From positions 477,958 to 541,957 of the forward strand of contig NZ_JXSL01000020.1 of NCBI RefSeq assembly GCF_000829825.1: DNA of 64,000 bases. The letters run 5' to 3'. Under the pieces are notes generated by a model. The model was not told the origin of the DNA and did not search any database. It saw only the letters and a list, made by a program, of their open reading frames with translations. A program made the translations under genes and the position numbers. Source of the DNA: Paramagnetospirillum magnetotacticum MS-1. GTDB taxonomy: Bacteria; Pseudomonadota; Alphaproteobacteria; Rhodospirillales; Magnetospirillaceae. This document shows positions 1 to 7,934 of the stretch, piece after piece (positions within the stretch are counted from its first letter, which is position 1; each line of letters begins with the position of its first letter).

Positions 1-228
1 ATCGTGTTGGAGCGGGTGGTGGCCCTGGTGGCCTTGCCCGAACACGCCAACTGCTTCTGGGACCGCTTTTTGATCCGTCTGGCCGAGGCCGACAAGGTGG
101 GGGCGCGCAAGGCGGACGAGCTTTGCCTGGCCTGTTCCAACACCTATTACATCGAAGAATTGTTCGAGGCAGCGGGGGACGAACTGGGGCTGGCGGCGCT
201 CAGGCGGCTGGAAGACGAGTGCTGCTGA
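1..228 (+). CDS. cowN: CowN-like nitrogen-fixation sustaining protein (5' partial)
   Basis: The reading frame is open from the first base and ends at 228, so the true start lies upstream of the window; the in-frame GTG at 4 is probably internal. The visible 75 residues contain the HANCFWDRFL stretch, an acidic YIEELFE segment and a terminal ECC, matching the small CowN family (about 90-95 residues), whose members also end in two cysteines. In Rhodospirillum rubrum CowN allows nitrogenase-dependent growth when carbon monoxide is present. The assignment rests on remembered family features, not a search. It hints that the host is a diazotroph, though no nif gene is in the window. Confidence 0.72.
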   Translation: MVLERVVALVALPEHANCFWDRFLIRLAEADKVGARKADELCLACSNTYYIEELFEAAGDELGLAALRRLEDECC

Positions 229-257
229 GCCTGCTTTAGTAGGGTATGGTGCGGTCC

Positions 258-725
258 ATGCCCATTCTCTCTCCCGTCGAACTCCTTGGTTCTCTCTCCC
301 GCGACCAGCGTTTGCTGGGCCTCGATCTGGGGTCCAAGACCATCGGTCTGGCGCTTTCGGACGTCAGCCGCACCATCGCCACGCCATTCGACACCATCCG
401 CCGCACCAAGTTCACCAAGGATGCCGAACAACTGCTGGCCATTGTCGATAAGCAGGATGTGGGCGGTCTGGTCCTCGGCCTGCCGGTGGAGATGGACGGG
501 TTCGAAGGCCCGCGTTGCCAGTCGGTGCGCTCGTTTGCCGCCAATCTGGCCCGGCTGCGCGACATGCCCATCGCCTATTGGGACGAACGCCTGTCCACCT
601 CCGCCGTGACCCGCACCTTGCTGGAGGCGGATTCATCGCGCAAACGCCGGGCCGAGGTGGTGGACAAGATGGCCGCCGCCTATATCCTGCAAGGGTTGCT
701 GGATAACCGCAGCGGCTTCGCTTGA
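258..725 (+). CDS. ruvX: Putative pre-16S rRNA nuclease / Holliday junction resolvase-like RuvX (YqgF)
   Basis: About 155 residues with an RNase H-like fold. The N-terminal [17 protein letters not shown] carries the first catalytic Asp, the middle [12 protein letters not shown] is the family signature, and [10 protein letters not shown] followed by [10 protein letters not shown] near the C-terminus supplies the remaining acidic residues. The family trims the 5' end of pre-16S rRNA and was first described as a putative Holliday junction resolvase. An upstream in-frame ATG at 246 has only a poorly placed AGGG in front of it, so the ATG at 258 (MPILSPVE) is preferred; the choice is not certain. 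Confidence 0.9.
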   Translation: MPILSPVELLGSLSRDQRLLGLDLGSKTIGLALSDVSRTIATPFDTIRRTKFTKDAEQLLAIVDKQDVGGLVLGLPVEMDGFEGPRCQSVRSFAANLARLRDMPIAYWDERLSTSAVTRTLLEADSSRKRRAEVVDKMAAAYILQGLLDNRSGFA

Positions 726-793
726 CCAATGTCAGGTCGCCGGGCCGCGGCCCCGGCTAGGATGCCTCCCGTTCAATGGGGGGAACATCTGCC

Positions 794-1228
794 ATGATTC
801 GTCGTCTTGCCTTTGCCCTGTGCCTGATAGCGCTCCCCGTGACGGGCGCCGAGGTGATCTGTCCCGACCTGTCCACCGCTCAGCAGGTGGGCAATTGCGC
901 CAGCGAGCAGGAGCTGAAATTCAGTTTCACCGGCTATTGCAGCGACAATCAGCGCCTCTATGACAAGGAGGACGGGTCCTGCCTTTCGCTGGAACACTAT
1001 AAGAAGATCAAGGATGTGTCCTTGTGGGAAGCGGGCGAGTTTCAGGGTTATCTGCATTGCTCGCTGCCCGCCGAGACCATCCGGGCGTCAAAGCTCCATC
1101 ATATGGGCGCGGTACGCATCGGCCCCATGACCCGTGTCGTGTGCAGCTACGACAATGGTCTGGATCTCACGTATCGCACCAAAGCGCCCTGTACCGTCGA
1201 GGGGAGCCGGGCGGTGTGCAAGGACTAG
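794..1228 (+). CDS. Secreted cysteine-rich protein of unknown function
   Basis: A 144-residue protein beginning MIRRLAFALCLIALPVTGAE, a good Sec signal peptide with probable cleavage after TGA. The mature part has eight Cys (ICPD, NCAS, YCSDN, SCLS, HCSL, VCSY, PCTV, VCKD), an even number consistent with a disulfide-stabilised periplasmic domain. An ATG six codons upstream (776) would put extra residues before the signal peptide and is less likely. I do not recognise a family. It is preceded by ruvX and followed by a repeat-rich stretch, so it is probably monocistronic. Confidence 0.72.
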   Translation: MIRRLAFALCLIALPVTGAEVICPDLSTAQQVGNCASEQELKFSFTGYCSDNQRLYDKEDGSCLSLEHYKKIKDVSLWEAGEFQGYLHCSLPAETIRASKLHHMGAVRIGPMTRVVCSYDNGLDLTYRTKAPCTVEGSRAVCKD

Positions 1229-1252
1229 CGGCGGCTTTCGCGACTCCCGGGG

Positions 1253-1274
1253 CCCGGCTCGAGGTCGGGATAAC
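1253..1274 (-). repeat. Degenerate REP-like palindrome (copy 1 of 3)
   Basis: On the plus strand this reads CCCGGCTCGAGGTCGGGATA followed by AC. It is a degraded version of the palindromic unit at 1624-1655 (CCCGGCTCAAGGCCGGGATG then AC), in the same orientation. It sits between the secreted protein gene and the intact left-hand unit that precedes the GIY-YIG remnant. Confidence 0.5.
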
Positions 1275-1288
1275 AAGAATAATAGTAT

Positions 1289-1316
1289 CGTCATCCCCGC
1301 GCAGGCGGGGATCCAG
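1289..1316 (+). repeat. REP-like palindromic unit, left flank of GIY-YIG remnant
   Basis: CGTCATCCCCGCGCAGGCGG followed by GGATCCAG. The core CCCCGC-GCA-GGCGGGG can pair as a short hairpin. Units of the CGTCATCCC...GGGATCCA type are widespread dispersed repeats in Proteobacteria. This copy points into the GIY-YIG gene remnant and is inverted relative to the unit at 1624-1655. Confidence 0.7.
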
Positions 1317-1322
1317 GGGGGC

Positions 1323-1610
1323 TCATCGCACCATATCCGCATACAGATCGTGCCACATGGGATTGTCCCGTTCGATCAGTGCCAATTTCCAGTCCCGTCG
1401 CCAGCGCTTGATCCGTTATTCGCGCACGATTGCGGATTCCATGGTTTCGTGGAACTCGATATAGACCAGGGTGTGGACGGCGTGGTCCCGAGAAAACCCT
1501 TCGACAGCACCGCTCTTATGTTGCCAGATTCGTTGCACAGGATCGCTGGTGACGCCCACATAGAGCGTTCCATTCCGTTGGCTGGCGAGGATGTAGACTG
1601 CTGGGCGCAA
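1323..1610 (-). pseudogene. GIY-YIG endonuclease-like gene broken by an in-frame stop
   Basis: Reading the minus strand gives VYILASQRNGTLYVGVTSDP (the GIY and YIG halves as VYI and YVG), then RIWQHKSG with the conserved Arg and His, a catalytic-type Glu in YIEFHETME, then AIVRE, a TAA at 1416-1418, and in the same frame RIKRWRRDWKLALIERDNP to a TGA at 1323-1325. Family members have Lys where the TAA stands, so one AAA-to-TAA change would explain the break. No good ATG precedes VYIL; a TTG near 1610 is the best start, and the frame upstream runs into the palindrome at 1624-1655. Related small GIY-YIG proteins (about 90-100 residues) are common stand-alone ORFs. Probably inactive, unless the 3' fragment is dispensable. 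Confidence 0.75.
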
Positions 1611-1623
1611 TGGAACTGCGACT

Positions 1624-1655
1624 CCTGGGTCCCGGCTCAAGGCCGGGATGACGAT
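1624..1655 (-). repeat. REP-like palindromic unit, right flank of GIY-YIG remnant
   Basis: On the minus strand this begins ATCGTCATCCCGGCCTTGAG and continues CCGGGACCCAGG. The core CCCGGC-CTTGA-GCCGGG forms a hairpin. It shares the CGTCATCCC start with the left unit at 1289-1316 but in opposite orientation, so the two bracket the GIY-YIG remnant as inverted ends. Confidence 0.68.
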
Positions 1656-1662
1656 ATTCCTG

Positions 1663-2127
1663 CTACTCCACGAACTCGATCTTGCCGCTGGGCAGAAGAT
1701 AGAGCACCAGGGCGCGGCCGCCCTTGACCGTGGGGCGGTGGGCCGAATTGGGGCCGTAGACGCACCAGCCGCGGCCCTTGCCGTCGAATTTGGCGGTCTC
1801 GTCCACCGGCATGACCAGACAGATTTCGCCGAGGGGATGGCGGTGCAGCGGGCCGACAATCTCGGTGAGGTCGACCACGTCCACCGATAGATCAAGCGTT
1901 TCTGGGCTGGCCTGGATCACCCGCCCGAAGCGGCGGCCCGGCCCGCCCTGGGTGCACATCCAGCCCGATTTGATGGCCGAGATACAGGCGAATTCCATGG
2001 CCATGACATCGGCGCCGGAGGCCGGAAAGCGCTGGTTGAGCGCATCGGCGAGGGCCCGGTCCACGGGTTTGCCCGCGATGAATTCGATGACCGGCTGCAT
2101 CAGGGATGCGAATTGTTCCTGGGTCAT
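1663..2127 (-). CDS. DUF4863 / p-hydroxylaminobenzoate lyase-like protein
   Basis: A 154-residue protein. The C-terminal half looks like a small cupin: GPLHRHPLGEICLVMP has clustered His and Glu that could bind a metal, followed by FDGKGRGWCVYGPNSAHRPT and GRALVLYLLPSGKIEFV. These blocks match my memory of the DUF4863 family, which includes PnbB, the lyase that turns 4-hydroxylaminobenzoate into protocatechuate and ammonia. The substrate here cannot be inferred from sequence, and no nitroaromatic genes are nearby. It lies just downstream of aroC (16 bp gap) on the same strand and may be co-transcribed with it. Confidence 0.65.
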   Translation of the reverse strand: MTQEQFASLMQPVIEFIAGKPVDRALADALNQRFPASGADVMAMEFACISAIKSGWMCTQGGPGRRFGRVIQASPETLDLSVDVVDLTEIVGPLHRHPLGEICLVMPVDETAKFDGKGRGWCVYGPNSAHRPTVKGGRALVLYLLPSGKIEFVE

Positions 2128-2143
2128 CGTGGCTCTCCAAAGT

Positions 2144-3232
2144 CTAGGGGAGGCGGGGCTGAGCCAGTGATCTTAGCAGATGATCAGCCAAAGTGCAGGC
2201 CATCATGGCCTCGGCCACCGGCACGGCGCGGATGGCGACGCAAGGATCGTGGCGGCCCTTGGTGGAGACCTCCACATTATTGCCCTTGGCGTCGACGCTT
2301 TGCTTGGGCGTCAGGATGGAGGAGGTGGGCTTGACCGCCAGGCGCACCACCAAGTCCTGGCCGGTGGAAATGCCGCCCAGGATGCCGCCCGCATGGTTGG
2401 ACAGGAATTTGACGCAACCGTCATTGCCCATGCGCATCTCGTCGGCGTTTTCCTCGCCCGACAGGGCGGCGGCGGCGAATCCGTCTCCGATCTCCACGCC
2501 CTTGACGGCGTTGATGCTCATCATGGCATGGGCCAGATCGGCGTCCAGCTTGTCATAGACCGGGGCGCCCAGGCCCACCGGCACGCCGGACGCCACCACC
2601 TCGACCACGCCGCCGATGGAGGAGCCCGATTTGCGGATGGTGTCGAGATAGTCTTCCCAGGCCTTGGCGGCCTTGGCATCGGGGCACCAGAAGGGGTTGT
2701 TGCTCAGTTCCGCCCAGTCCCAGGCGGCGCGGTCGATGGCATGCGGCCCCATTTGCACCATGGCGCCCTGAATGGAGAGGCCGGGCGCCAGGGCGTCCAG
2801 CACCTTGCGGGCGATGGCGCCTGCCGCGACCCGCATGGCGGTTTCCCGCGCCGATGAGCGTCCGCCGCCGCGATAGTCCCGGATGCCGTATTTCTGCTGA
2901 TAGACCCAATCGGCATGGCCGGGACGATAGGTGTCCTTGATCTCGCCGTAATCCTTGGACCGCTGGTCGGTGTTTTCGATCAACAGGCCGATGGAGGTGC
3001 CGGTGGTCAGGCCCTCGAACACGCCGGACAGGATCTTCACCGCGTCGGGCTCGCGCCGCTGGGTGGTGAAGCGGTTCTGTCCGGGCTTGCGCTGGTCGAG
3101 GTAAAGCTGGATATCGGCTTCGGTCAACGGGATGCGCGCGGGCACCCCATCGACCACGCAGCCGATGGCCGGTCCATGGCTTTCGCCAAAGGTGGTGAAG
3201 CGGAACAGATGTCCAAATCCATTTCCGCTCAC
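2144..3232 (-). CDS. aroC: Chorismate synthase
   Basis: 362 residues, normal length for AroC. It opens [20 protein letters not shown], with the conserved GESHG signature, and contains the [20 protein letters not shown] block, [19 protein letters not shown], and the late [16 protein letters not shown] motif. The enzyme converts 5-enolpyruvylshikimate 3-phosphate to chorismate with reduced FMN, the last shared step to aromatic amino acids, folate and ubiquinone. It follows fabI by 4 bp on the minus strand, indicating a common transcript. Confidence 0.97.
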   Translation of the reverse strand: MSGNGFGHLFRFTTFGESHGPAIGCVVDGVPARIPLTEADIQLYLDQRKPGQNRFTTQRREPDAVKILSGVFEGLTTGTSIGLLIENTDQRSKDYGEIKDTYRPGHADWVYQQKYGIRDYRGGGRSSARETAMRVAAGAIARKVLDALAPGLSIQGAMVQMGPHAIDRAAWDWAELSNNPFWCPDAKAAKAWEDYLDTIRKSGSSIGGVVEVVASGVPVGLGAPVYDKLDADLAHAMMSINAVKGVEIGDGFAAAALSGEENADEMRMGNDGCVKFLSNHAGGILGGISTGQDLVVRLAVKPTSSILTPKQSVDAKGNNVEVSTKGRHDPCVAIRAVPVAEAMMACTLADHLLRSLAQPRLP

Positions 3233-3236
3233 AGGC

Positions 3237-4055
3237 TTAGTCCTTGGCGACGGTGATGTCGGGGGCGTCCACCGCCTTCATGCCGACCACGTGGTAGCCG
3301 CAATCCACATGATGGGTTTCGCCCGACACGCCCGACGACAGGCCCGACAGCAGATAGAGGCCCGCGCCGCCGATGTCTTCCAGGGTGACGTTGCGCTTCA
3401 AGGGGCTGTTGTACTCGTTCCACTTGAGGATATAGCGGAAGTCGCCGATGCCCGAGGCCGCCAGGGTCTTGATGGGACCGGCCGACAGCGAGTTGACGCG
3501 GATGCCCTGGCCGCCGAGATCGACGGCGAGATAGCGCACGCTGGCTTCCAAAGCCGCCTTGCACACGCCCATGACGTTGTAATGGGGCATCACCCGCTCG
3601 GCGCCGTAATAGGTGAGCGTCAGCAGCGAACCGCCATCGGGCATCATGGCCGAGGCCCGGCGCGCCACCGAGGTGAACGAGAACACCGAGATGTGCATGG
3701 AGGTGAGGAAGTTTTGCAAGGACGTGTCGGCATAGCGACCGCGCAACTCGTTCTTATCGGAATAGCCGATGGCGTGGACCACGAAGTCCAGCTTGCCCCA
3801 GCGCTTTTCCAATTCGGCGAAGACGGCGTCGATGGACGCCTCGTCCGAGACGTCGCAGGGCAGAACGATGTCGGAGCCGACGCTTTGCGCCAGAGGACGG
3901 ACCCGCTTTTCCAAAGCCTCGCCCTGATAGGTAAAGGCCAGTTCGGCACCTTGGGCGCGGGCCGCCTGCGCGATGCCCCAGGCGATGGAGCGATCATTGG
4001 CGACGCCCATGACAAGGCCCTTCTTGCCAGCCATCAGGGGAGCGGGAGAAGTCAT
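3237..4055 (-). CDS. fabI: Enoyl-[acyl-carrier-protein] reductase (NADH)
   Basis: 272 residues from the ATG at 4055 ([20 protein letters not shown]). The cofactor-binding start [17 protein letters not shown], the catalytic Tyr-x6-Lys as [11 protein letters not shown], and [16 protein letters not shown] are typical FabI features. It reduces the trans-2 double bond of enoyl-ACP in each cycle of type II fatty acid synthesis. The frame is open 29 codons further upstream, but only the 4055 start gives the expected N-terminus. Stop is 4 bp from aroC. Confidence 0.96.
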   Translation of the reverse strand: MTSPAPLMAGKKGLVMGVANDRSIAWGIAQAARAQGAELAFTYQGEALEKRVRPLAQSVGSDIVLPCDVSDEASIDAVFAELEKRWGKLDFVVHAIGYSDKNELRGRYADTSLQNFLTSMHISVFSFTSVARRASAMMPDGGSLLTLTYYGAERVMPHYNVMGVCKAALEASVRYLAVDLGGQGIRVNSLSAGPIKTLAASGIGDFRYILKWNEYNSPLKRNVTLEDIGGAGLYLLSGLSSGVSGETHHVDCGYHVVGMKAVDAPDITVAKD

Positions 4056-4145
4056 GCGGTCCTCGTTTCTCAGGTAGAACGGATCAGTGGCGCCGAAACG
4101 GGCCACGGCTCCCCTACATACACGAAACAGGCCAAGGGGCAAAGG

Positions 4146-4583
4146 CTATCCCAGAATTTCGCCCAGTTCAGATTTCTTCGCCCTTTCCCGCTCGAAGCTG
4201 CTGAGTTCCGAACCCAGCGCATCGCGGATGGAGATCATGCCCACCGGAATGGCATGATCCACCACGGGGATATGGCGGAACCCGTTGTCATGCATCAGGT
4301 GCAGCGCATGGCCCAACTTGCGGTCGGCGGTGATGGTCACGGGATTGGCGGTCATTACCAGGGCCAGGGTGGTGGTATCGGGATTGACGCCCTCGGCCAG
4401 GACCCGAAATAGACAGTCGCGCTCGGTGAAGATCCCCTGAAGCCTGCCTTGGTGGTCGGTGACCATGACAGCTCCGACCCGGCGTGCTTTCATCTGGCGG
4501 GCGGCCTCGCGCACCGTGGTGCCGGCTGGCATGGCCAGAACCGTCTGGTCGCGAATGACGTCCCTGATCAAACGAACCGGCAT
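4146..4583 (-). CDS. Tandem CBS-domain protein
   Basis: 145 residues made of two CBS motifs. CBS1 is about residues 1-65 (RDVIRDQTVLAMPAGTTVRE ... GAVMVTDHQGRLQGIFTERD) and CBS2 about 75-130 (MTANPVTITADRKLGHALHL ... HIPVVDHAIPVGMISIRDAL). Such stand-alone pairs usually bind adenine nucleotides and act as energy sensors for a partner protein. The start at 4583 is chosen because AGGGAGG sits five bases upstream; an ATG at 4613 lacks such a site. The partner cannot be told from context: fabI lies downstream and csp upstream, with a terminator after csp. Confidence 0.88.
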   Translation of the reverse strand: MPVRLIRDVIRDQTVLAMPAGTTVREAARQMKARRVGAVMVTDHQGRLQGIFTERDCLFRVLAEGVNPDTTTLALVMTANPVTITADRKLGHALHLMHDNGFRHIPVVDHAIPVGMISIRDALGSELSSFERERAKKSELGEILG

Positions 4584-4651
4584 GTGGGCCTCCCTGATCT
4601 TCGGGGATGCCATCACTATGAACCTGTACGGAAGTTTGGGCAATCGGCACG

Positions 4652-4685
4652 AAAAAGGGCGCGGCCCTGGAAGGTCGCGCCCTTT
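4652..4685 (-). terminator. Rho-independent terminator of the cold-shock gene
   Basis: Read on the minus strand, AAAGGGCGCG pairs with CGCGCCCTTT across a 12-base loop and runs straight into a TTTTT tract. It lies about 20 bases after the csp stop codon at 4707, in the right orientation, and upstream of the CBS-domain gene. Confidence 0.85.
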
Positions 4686-4706
4686 CGCGTCAAAATCCCG
4701 AAAGGC

Positions 4707-4916
4707 TTAGAGGGCCTTGAGATTGACCGCGGAGCTCTTGCCCTTGCGGGGGTCGCGCTCGGTCTCGAAGGACAGCTTCTGGCCTTCCTTCAGGTTGCCG
4801 ATGCCAGCGCGCTCGACGGCGGAGATGTGAACGAAGATGTCGGCCGAGCCGTCCTCGGGCTGGATAAAGCCATAACCCTTGGTAGCATTGAACCACTTAA
4901 CGGTGCCGTTCGGCAT
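4707..4916 (-). CDS. Cold-shock domain protein (CspA family)
   Basis: 69 residues, a single OB-fold cold-shock domain. RNP1 is KGYGFIQPE and RNP2 is IFVHISAVE, preceded by [17 protein letters not shown]. These proteins bind single-stranded RNA and DNA and act as RNA chaperones. The ATG at 4916 has GGAGG seven bases upstream; an upstream in-frame start at 4949 is not needed. The leader contains a perfect 9-bp hairpin (4942-4963) close to the ribosome-binding site, and a terminator follows the gene, so it is probably a single-gene transcript. Confidence 0.95.
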   Translation of the reverse strand: MPNGTVKWFNATKGYGFIQPEDGSADIFVHISAVERAGIGNLKEGQKLSFETERDPRKGKSSAVNLKAL

Positions 4917-4941
4917 GGGAACCTCCAAATAACTAGTAGTA

Positions 4942-4963
4942 CCCCGCATGCTCTCATGCGGGG
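4942..4963 (-). promoter_or_regulatory. Perfect stem-loop in the csp 5' leader
   Basis: CCCCGCATG / CATGCGGGG form a 9-bp perfect stem with a 4-base AGAG loop on the minus strand, ending about 25 bases before the csp start codon. It has no T-run after it, so it is not a classical terminator. Cold-shock mRNAs often carry temperature-responsive leader structures; such a role here is inference. Confidence 0.5.
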
Positions 4964-5103
4964 GGGCCTATCGTTCGACCAGCGATGACACCTGAAGCGG
5001 CGCCGGATTCCCTTACGGTGAATCTGCGGCAGGTAGAAAGACGTGTGGCAGCATGGACCGCCCGGCGGCGGAATACAAGGTGAAAGCGGAATCGCGGGCG
5101 AAA

Positions 5104-5571
5104 TTAGCGCCGGTCGATGGCCTGATAACTTCTGCCCACCCGCTGCAGCGCCTGTGTGGGGGTGAGGATGGTGGCCCAGCCGTCGATGCGCTCGGAGGTG
5201 ACGAAGACGCTGTCGGAATCGGCGAAGCCCCAGCCAATGGGGGTCCATCCCCTGGTCGTCCATCCCGCCACCAGCAGCGGCTGGCCCTTGGCCGAAGTCC
5301 AGGCCGGAGAATCGATCAAGATGAACAGTTCCGCCTGGCCGTCCTCATTGAGGTCGATACGCCCGGCGCGGACCTGATCGCGGAAAAAGCCATGGGTTCC
5401 GCCCGCATTGTAATAGGCCTTCCACTGGGTGCGCAGCAGCAGGTCGATATCGGGCGTCTCGCCCTCGGGCAGGGGCTGCAACGCAACCTGCGCCATCAGG
5501 CGGCCGAAATCCTGGGCCGTGGCGCCAAGGGGCAAGAGCAGCAGGGTGAGAAGGGCGAGAATGATGCGCAT
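5104..5571 (-). CDS. Secreted protein of unknown function
   Basis: 155 residues from ATG 5571, starting MRIILALLTLLLLPLGATAQ, a clear signal peptide with likely cleavage after ATA. AGGAAAG lies seven bases before this ATG, which favours it over the start at 5598. The mature part includes DLNEDGQAELFILIDSP, reminiscent of calcium-binding or FG-GAP-like loops in periplasmic proteins, and GWTPIGWGFADSDSVFVT. No family is recognised. It is separated from csp by 187 bases containing the csp leader. Confidence 0.7.
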   Translation of the reverse strand: MRIILALLTLLLLPLGATAQDFGRLMAQVALQPLPEGETPDIDLLLRTQWKAYYNAGGTHGFFRDQVRAGRIDLNEDGQAELFILIDSPAWTSAKGQPLLVAGWTTRGWTPIGWGFADSDSVFVTSERIDGWATILTPTQALQRVGRSYQAIDRR

Positions 5572-5684
5572 GGTCGCTTTCCTGGGACGGGGGAACATTA
5601 CGGGGCGGGGGTGGGAACGTCAATGCTGCGACGCAAACACACTAAAACAAGTGTATATAATATATTCATGGCAATATTTTTGTG

Positions 5685-5713
5685 TTGAATTCGTTCATCC
5701 GCTGCTGTATGAC
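5685..5713 (+). promoter_or_regulatory. Candidate housekeeping promoter for the rhodanese gene
   Basis: TTGAAT at 5685-5690 and TATGAC at 5708-5713 are separated by 17 bases, the preferred spacing for sigma-70-type promoters, in an unusually AT-rich stretch (5640-5700). Transcription would begin about 5720 and give a leader of some 30 bases before the ATG at 5753. A TATAAT also occurs at 5656-5661, but no matching -35 hexamer was found for it. Confidence 0.45.
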
Positions 5714-5752
5714 GGTATTCGAAATGTGAAATTGAGCCGCGAGGACCCCGAG

Positions 5753-6088
5753 ATGAGCTTTTCAGAGATTGGCCTGATCGAGTTGGACCCCAGCCAGGTA
5801 AAGGCTTTGCTGGATAGCGGCGAGGCGGTTCTGGTCGATGTGCGCGAAGACGATGAATTCGCCGAGGAGCATATCGAGGGCTCGGTTCTCTACCCCATGA
5901 GTGATTTCGAGATCGAGACCTGGCCCAATTTTCCCGACCGCAAGATCGTCATTTCCTGCCTGGGTGGTGTCCGTTCGGCCGCCGTGGCGCGCAAGCTGAT
6001 TTCGGCGGGCCAGGGCTGGGCAGTCCATCTGAAGGGTGGTCTCAACGCCTGGCGCGATGCGGGCCTGCCCACGGTGACGGGCGTCTGA
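5753..6088 (+). CDS. Rhodanese-like domain protein
   Basis: 111 residues forming one rhodanese domain. LVDVREDDEFAEEHIEGSV is the N-terminal signature, and the active-site loop is SCLGGVRSAAVA with the catalytic Cys followed by GGVRS. The C-terminal HLKGGLNAWRDAGLPT motif is also typical. Single-domain rhodaneses carry sulfur as a persulfide on this Cys. The ATG at 5753 is preceded by GAGG. A strong terminator follows, so the gene is probably monocistronic and its sulfur partner is unknown. Confidence 0.92.
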   Translation: MSFSEIGLIELDPSQVKALLDSGEAVLVDVREDDEFAEEHIEGSVLYPMSDFEIETWPNFPDRKIVISCLGGVRSAAVARKLISAGQGWAVHLKGGLNAWRDAGLPTVTGV

Positions 6089-6118
6089 CTTTTACTTTCC
6101 TCTCGATACCCCACCTTG

Positions 6119-6150
6119 AAGGGCGGCTGCTGGACGTAGCCGCCCTTTTT
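6119..6150 (+). terminator. Rho-independent terminator after the rhodanese gene
   Basis: AAGGGCGGCT pairs with AGCCGCCCTT around a 9-base loop and is followed by TTTTTC. It begins 31 bases after the rhodanese stop codon and precedes sppA. Confidence 0.88.
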
Positions 6151-6188
6151 CTCTTTAATCCAGGGGCAGTGGAATAGAGAGAGACATT

Positions 6189-7934
6189 ATGCGCCGCATC
6201 GGTCGAGTCCTGGTCGCCTTTCTGGCCGTTTCCGGCTTCGTCTTCCTGGGGCTGATGGGCCTGGGGATCTGGGCGGGCATCCATATGGCCGAGGGTGACG
6301 GCAAGGAGGTGCCCGAGCGGGTGGTGCTGACTCTCGACCTGGACGCGCCCTTCCGTGACACGGGGGAGGCCAATCCCCTGGCCCAGTTGTCGGGCGAACG
6401 CTCCTATGGTCTGCGCCAGACGGTGGAGGCCCTGGACCGCGCCGCCTTGGACAGCCGGGTGACCGGCCTGTTCGCCACAATGGGCCATTCCAGCCTGGGC
6501 CTGGCCGGGCGCCAGGATCTGCGCGACGCGGTGATCCGTTTTCGGGCCTCGGGAAAATCGGCGGTGCTGTTCGCTGAGACCATGGGCGAGGGTGGTTCGG
6601 GGACTCTGGATTACTATCTGGCCGCCGCCTTTTCCCAGGTCTGGCTGCAGCCCTCGGGCGATGTGGGGCTGACTGGATTATGGGTAGAAAGCCCGTTCAT
6701 CAAGGGCACGCTCGACCTGCTGGGCATGAAGGCTCAGTTCTCCGGCCGCCATGAATACAAATCGGCCATCGACATGTTCACCGAGACCGGATTCACCCCG
6801 GCTCACCGCGAGAATCTGGGGCGTCTGCTGGATTCCTGGTCCGAGCAGATCATTTCCGGCATCGCCGCCAATCGCGGCTTGCCCGAGGACAGGGTGCGCG
6901 ATCTGATGGGCAAGGGGCCCTTCCTGGCCTCCGAAGCCTTGAACGCCAAACTGGTGGACAAGGTCGGTTATCGCGACCAGGCCTGGGAGATCGTGGCGGG
7001 CATCGGCACGGACAAGGCCGAGGACATGGATCTGGCCGATTATGCCGGTCATCTGGACAAGGCGCGCGGCGGCGCCAAGATCGCGCTGATTTCCGGCATC
7101 GGAGCCATTCATCGTGGCGAGTCCCGCCACGGACTGGACGGCGACGGTGATTTCGGGGCCCAGACCGTGGCCGAGGCCTTCCGCGATGCGGTGGACGACG
7201 ACAAGGTCAAGGCCATCTTGTTCCGGGTCGACAGCCCAGGCGGCTCCTACACCGCCTCGGATACCGTTCATCACGAGGTGGCGCGCGCCCGCGCGGCGGG
7301 TAAGCCCGTGGTGGTCTCCATGGGCAATTACGCCGCTTCGGGGGGCTATTTCGTCGCAATGGGCGCCGACCGCATCATCGCCGCGCCGGGAACCATCACC
7401 GGTTCCATCGGCGTGTTCACCGGCAAGGTGGTGCTGGAAGACTTCTGGAAGAAGCTGGGGATCAGTTGGGACCAGATGCAGCGGGGCGACAATGCCGGTA
7501 TCTGGAGCGCCAACCAGCCTTTCACCCCTCAGGCCAAGGCCCGTATCGACGCATTGCTCGACCACATCTATGCCGATTTCACCGGCAAGGCCTCCCAGGC
7601 CCGAAACCTCGACGCCGCCCGCATGGACAAGCTGGCGCGCGGGCGGGTCTGGACGGGGGCCGATGCCAAGGAATCCGGTCTGGTGGACGGTTTGGGCGGC
7701 TGGACCGAGGCCTTGGCCCAGTTGCGGCAGGTCGCCGGGCTCAAGGCCGACGAGCCGCTCTCCCTGGTGGAGTTCCCCCGCCCGCGCAAGCCGTGGGAAG
7801 TTCTGGCCGAAAGCCTGGGCGGCGGCGGGGTGGCCGAGCGGCGCATCCTGTCCCGCATCGAGCCCCTGCTGAATGTGCTGTCCCCCGTGCCAGGCGCCCA
7901 GTTGCGCGCCCCCGATCTGAGGGGGCCACGATGA
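6189..7934 (+). CDS. sppA: Signal peptide peptidase SppA, 67K type
   Basis: 581 residues with an N-terminal membrane anchor (residues 7-32) and two S49 domains, as in E. coli SppA. The catalytic dyad is visible: Lys191 in GRHEYKSAIDMF of the first domain and Ser384 in GNYAASGGYF of the second, followed by GTITGSIGVFTGK. The enzyme is a membrane-bound, outward-facing Ser/Lys protease that degrades cleaved signal peptides. Its stop overlaps the next gene's start as ATGA, so translational coupling to the short-chain dehydrogenase is likely. Confidence 0.94.
   Translation: MRRIGRVLVAFLAVSGFVFLGLMGLGIWAGIHMAEGDGKEVPERVVLTLDLDAPFRDTGEANPLAQLSGERSYGLRQTVEALDRAALDSRVTGLFATMGHSSLGLAGRQDLRDAVIRFRASGKSAVLFAETMGEGGSGTLDYYLAAAFSQVWLQPSGDVGLTGLWVESPFIKGTLDLLGMKAQFSGRHEYKSAIDMFTETGFTPAHRENLGRLLDSWSEQIISGIAANRGLPEDRVRDLMGKGPFLASEALNAKLVDKVGYRDQAWEIVAGIGTDKAEDMDLADYAGHLDKARGGAKIALISGIGAIHRGESRHGLDGDGDFGAQTVAEAFRDAVDDDKVKAILFRVDSPGGSYTASDTVHHEVARARAAGKPVVVSMGNYAASGGYFVAMGADRIIAAPGTITGSIGVFTGKVVLEDFWKKLGISWDQMQRGDNAGIWSANQPFTPQAKARIDALLDHIYADFTGKASQARNLDAARMDKLARGRVWTGADAKESGLVDGLGGWTEALAQLRQVAGLKADEPLSLVEFPRPRKPWEVLAESLGGGGVAERRILSRIEPLLNVLSPVPGAQLRAPDLRGPR

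Noticed and set aside
5656..5661. TATAAT hexamer upstream of the rhodanese gene
   Set aside because: No acceptable -35 sequence at 16-18 bases; the TTGAAT/TATGAC pair downstream has correct spacing.
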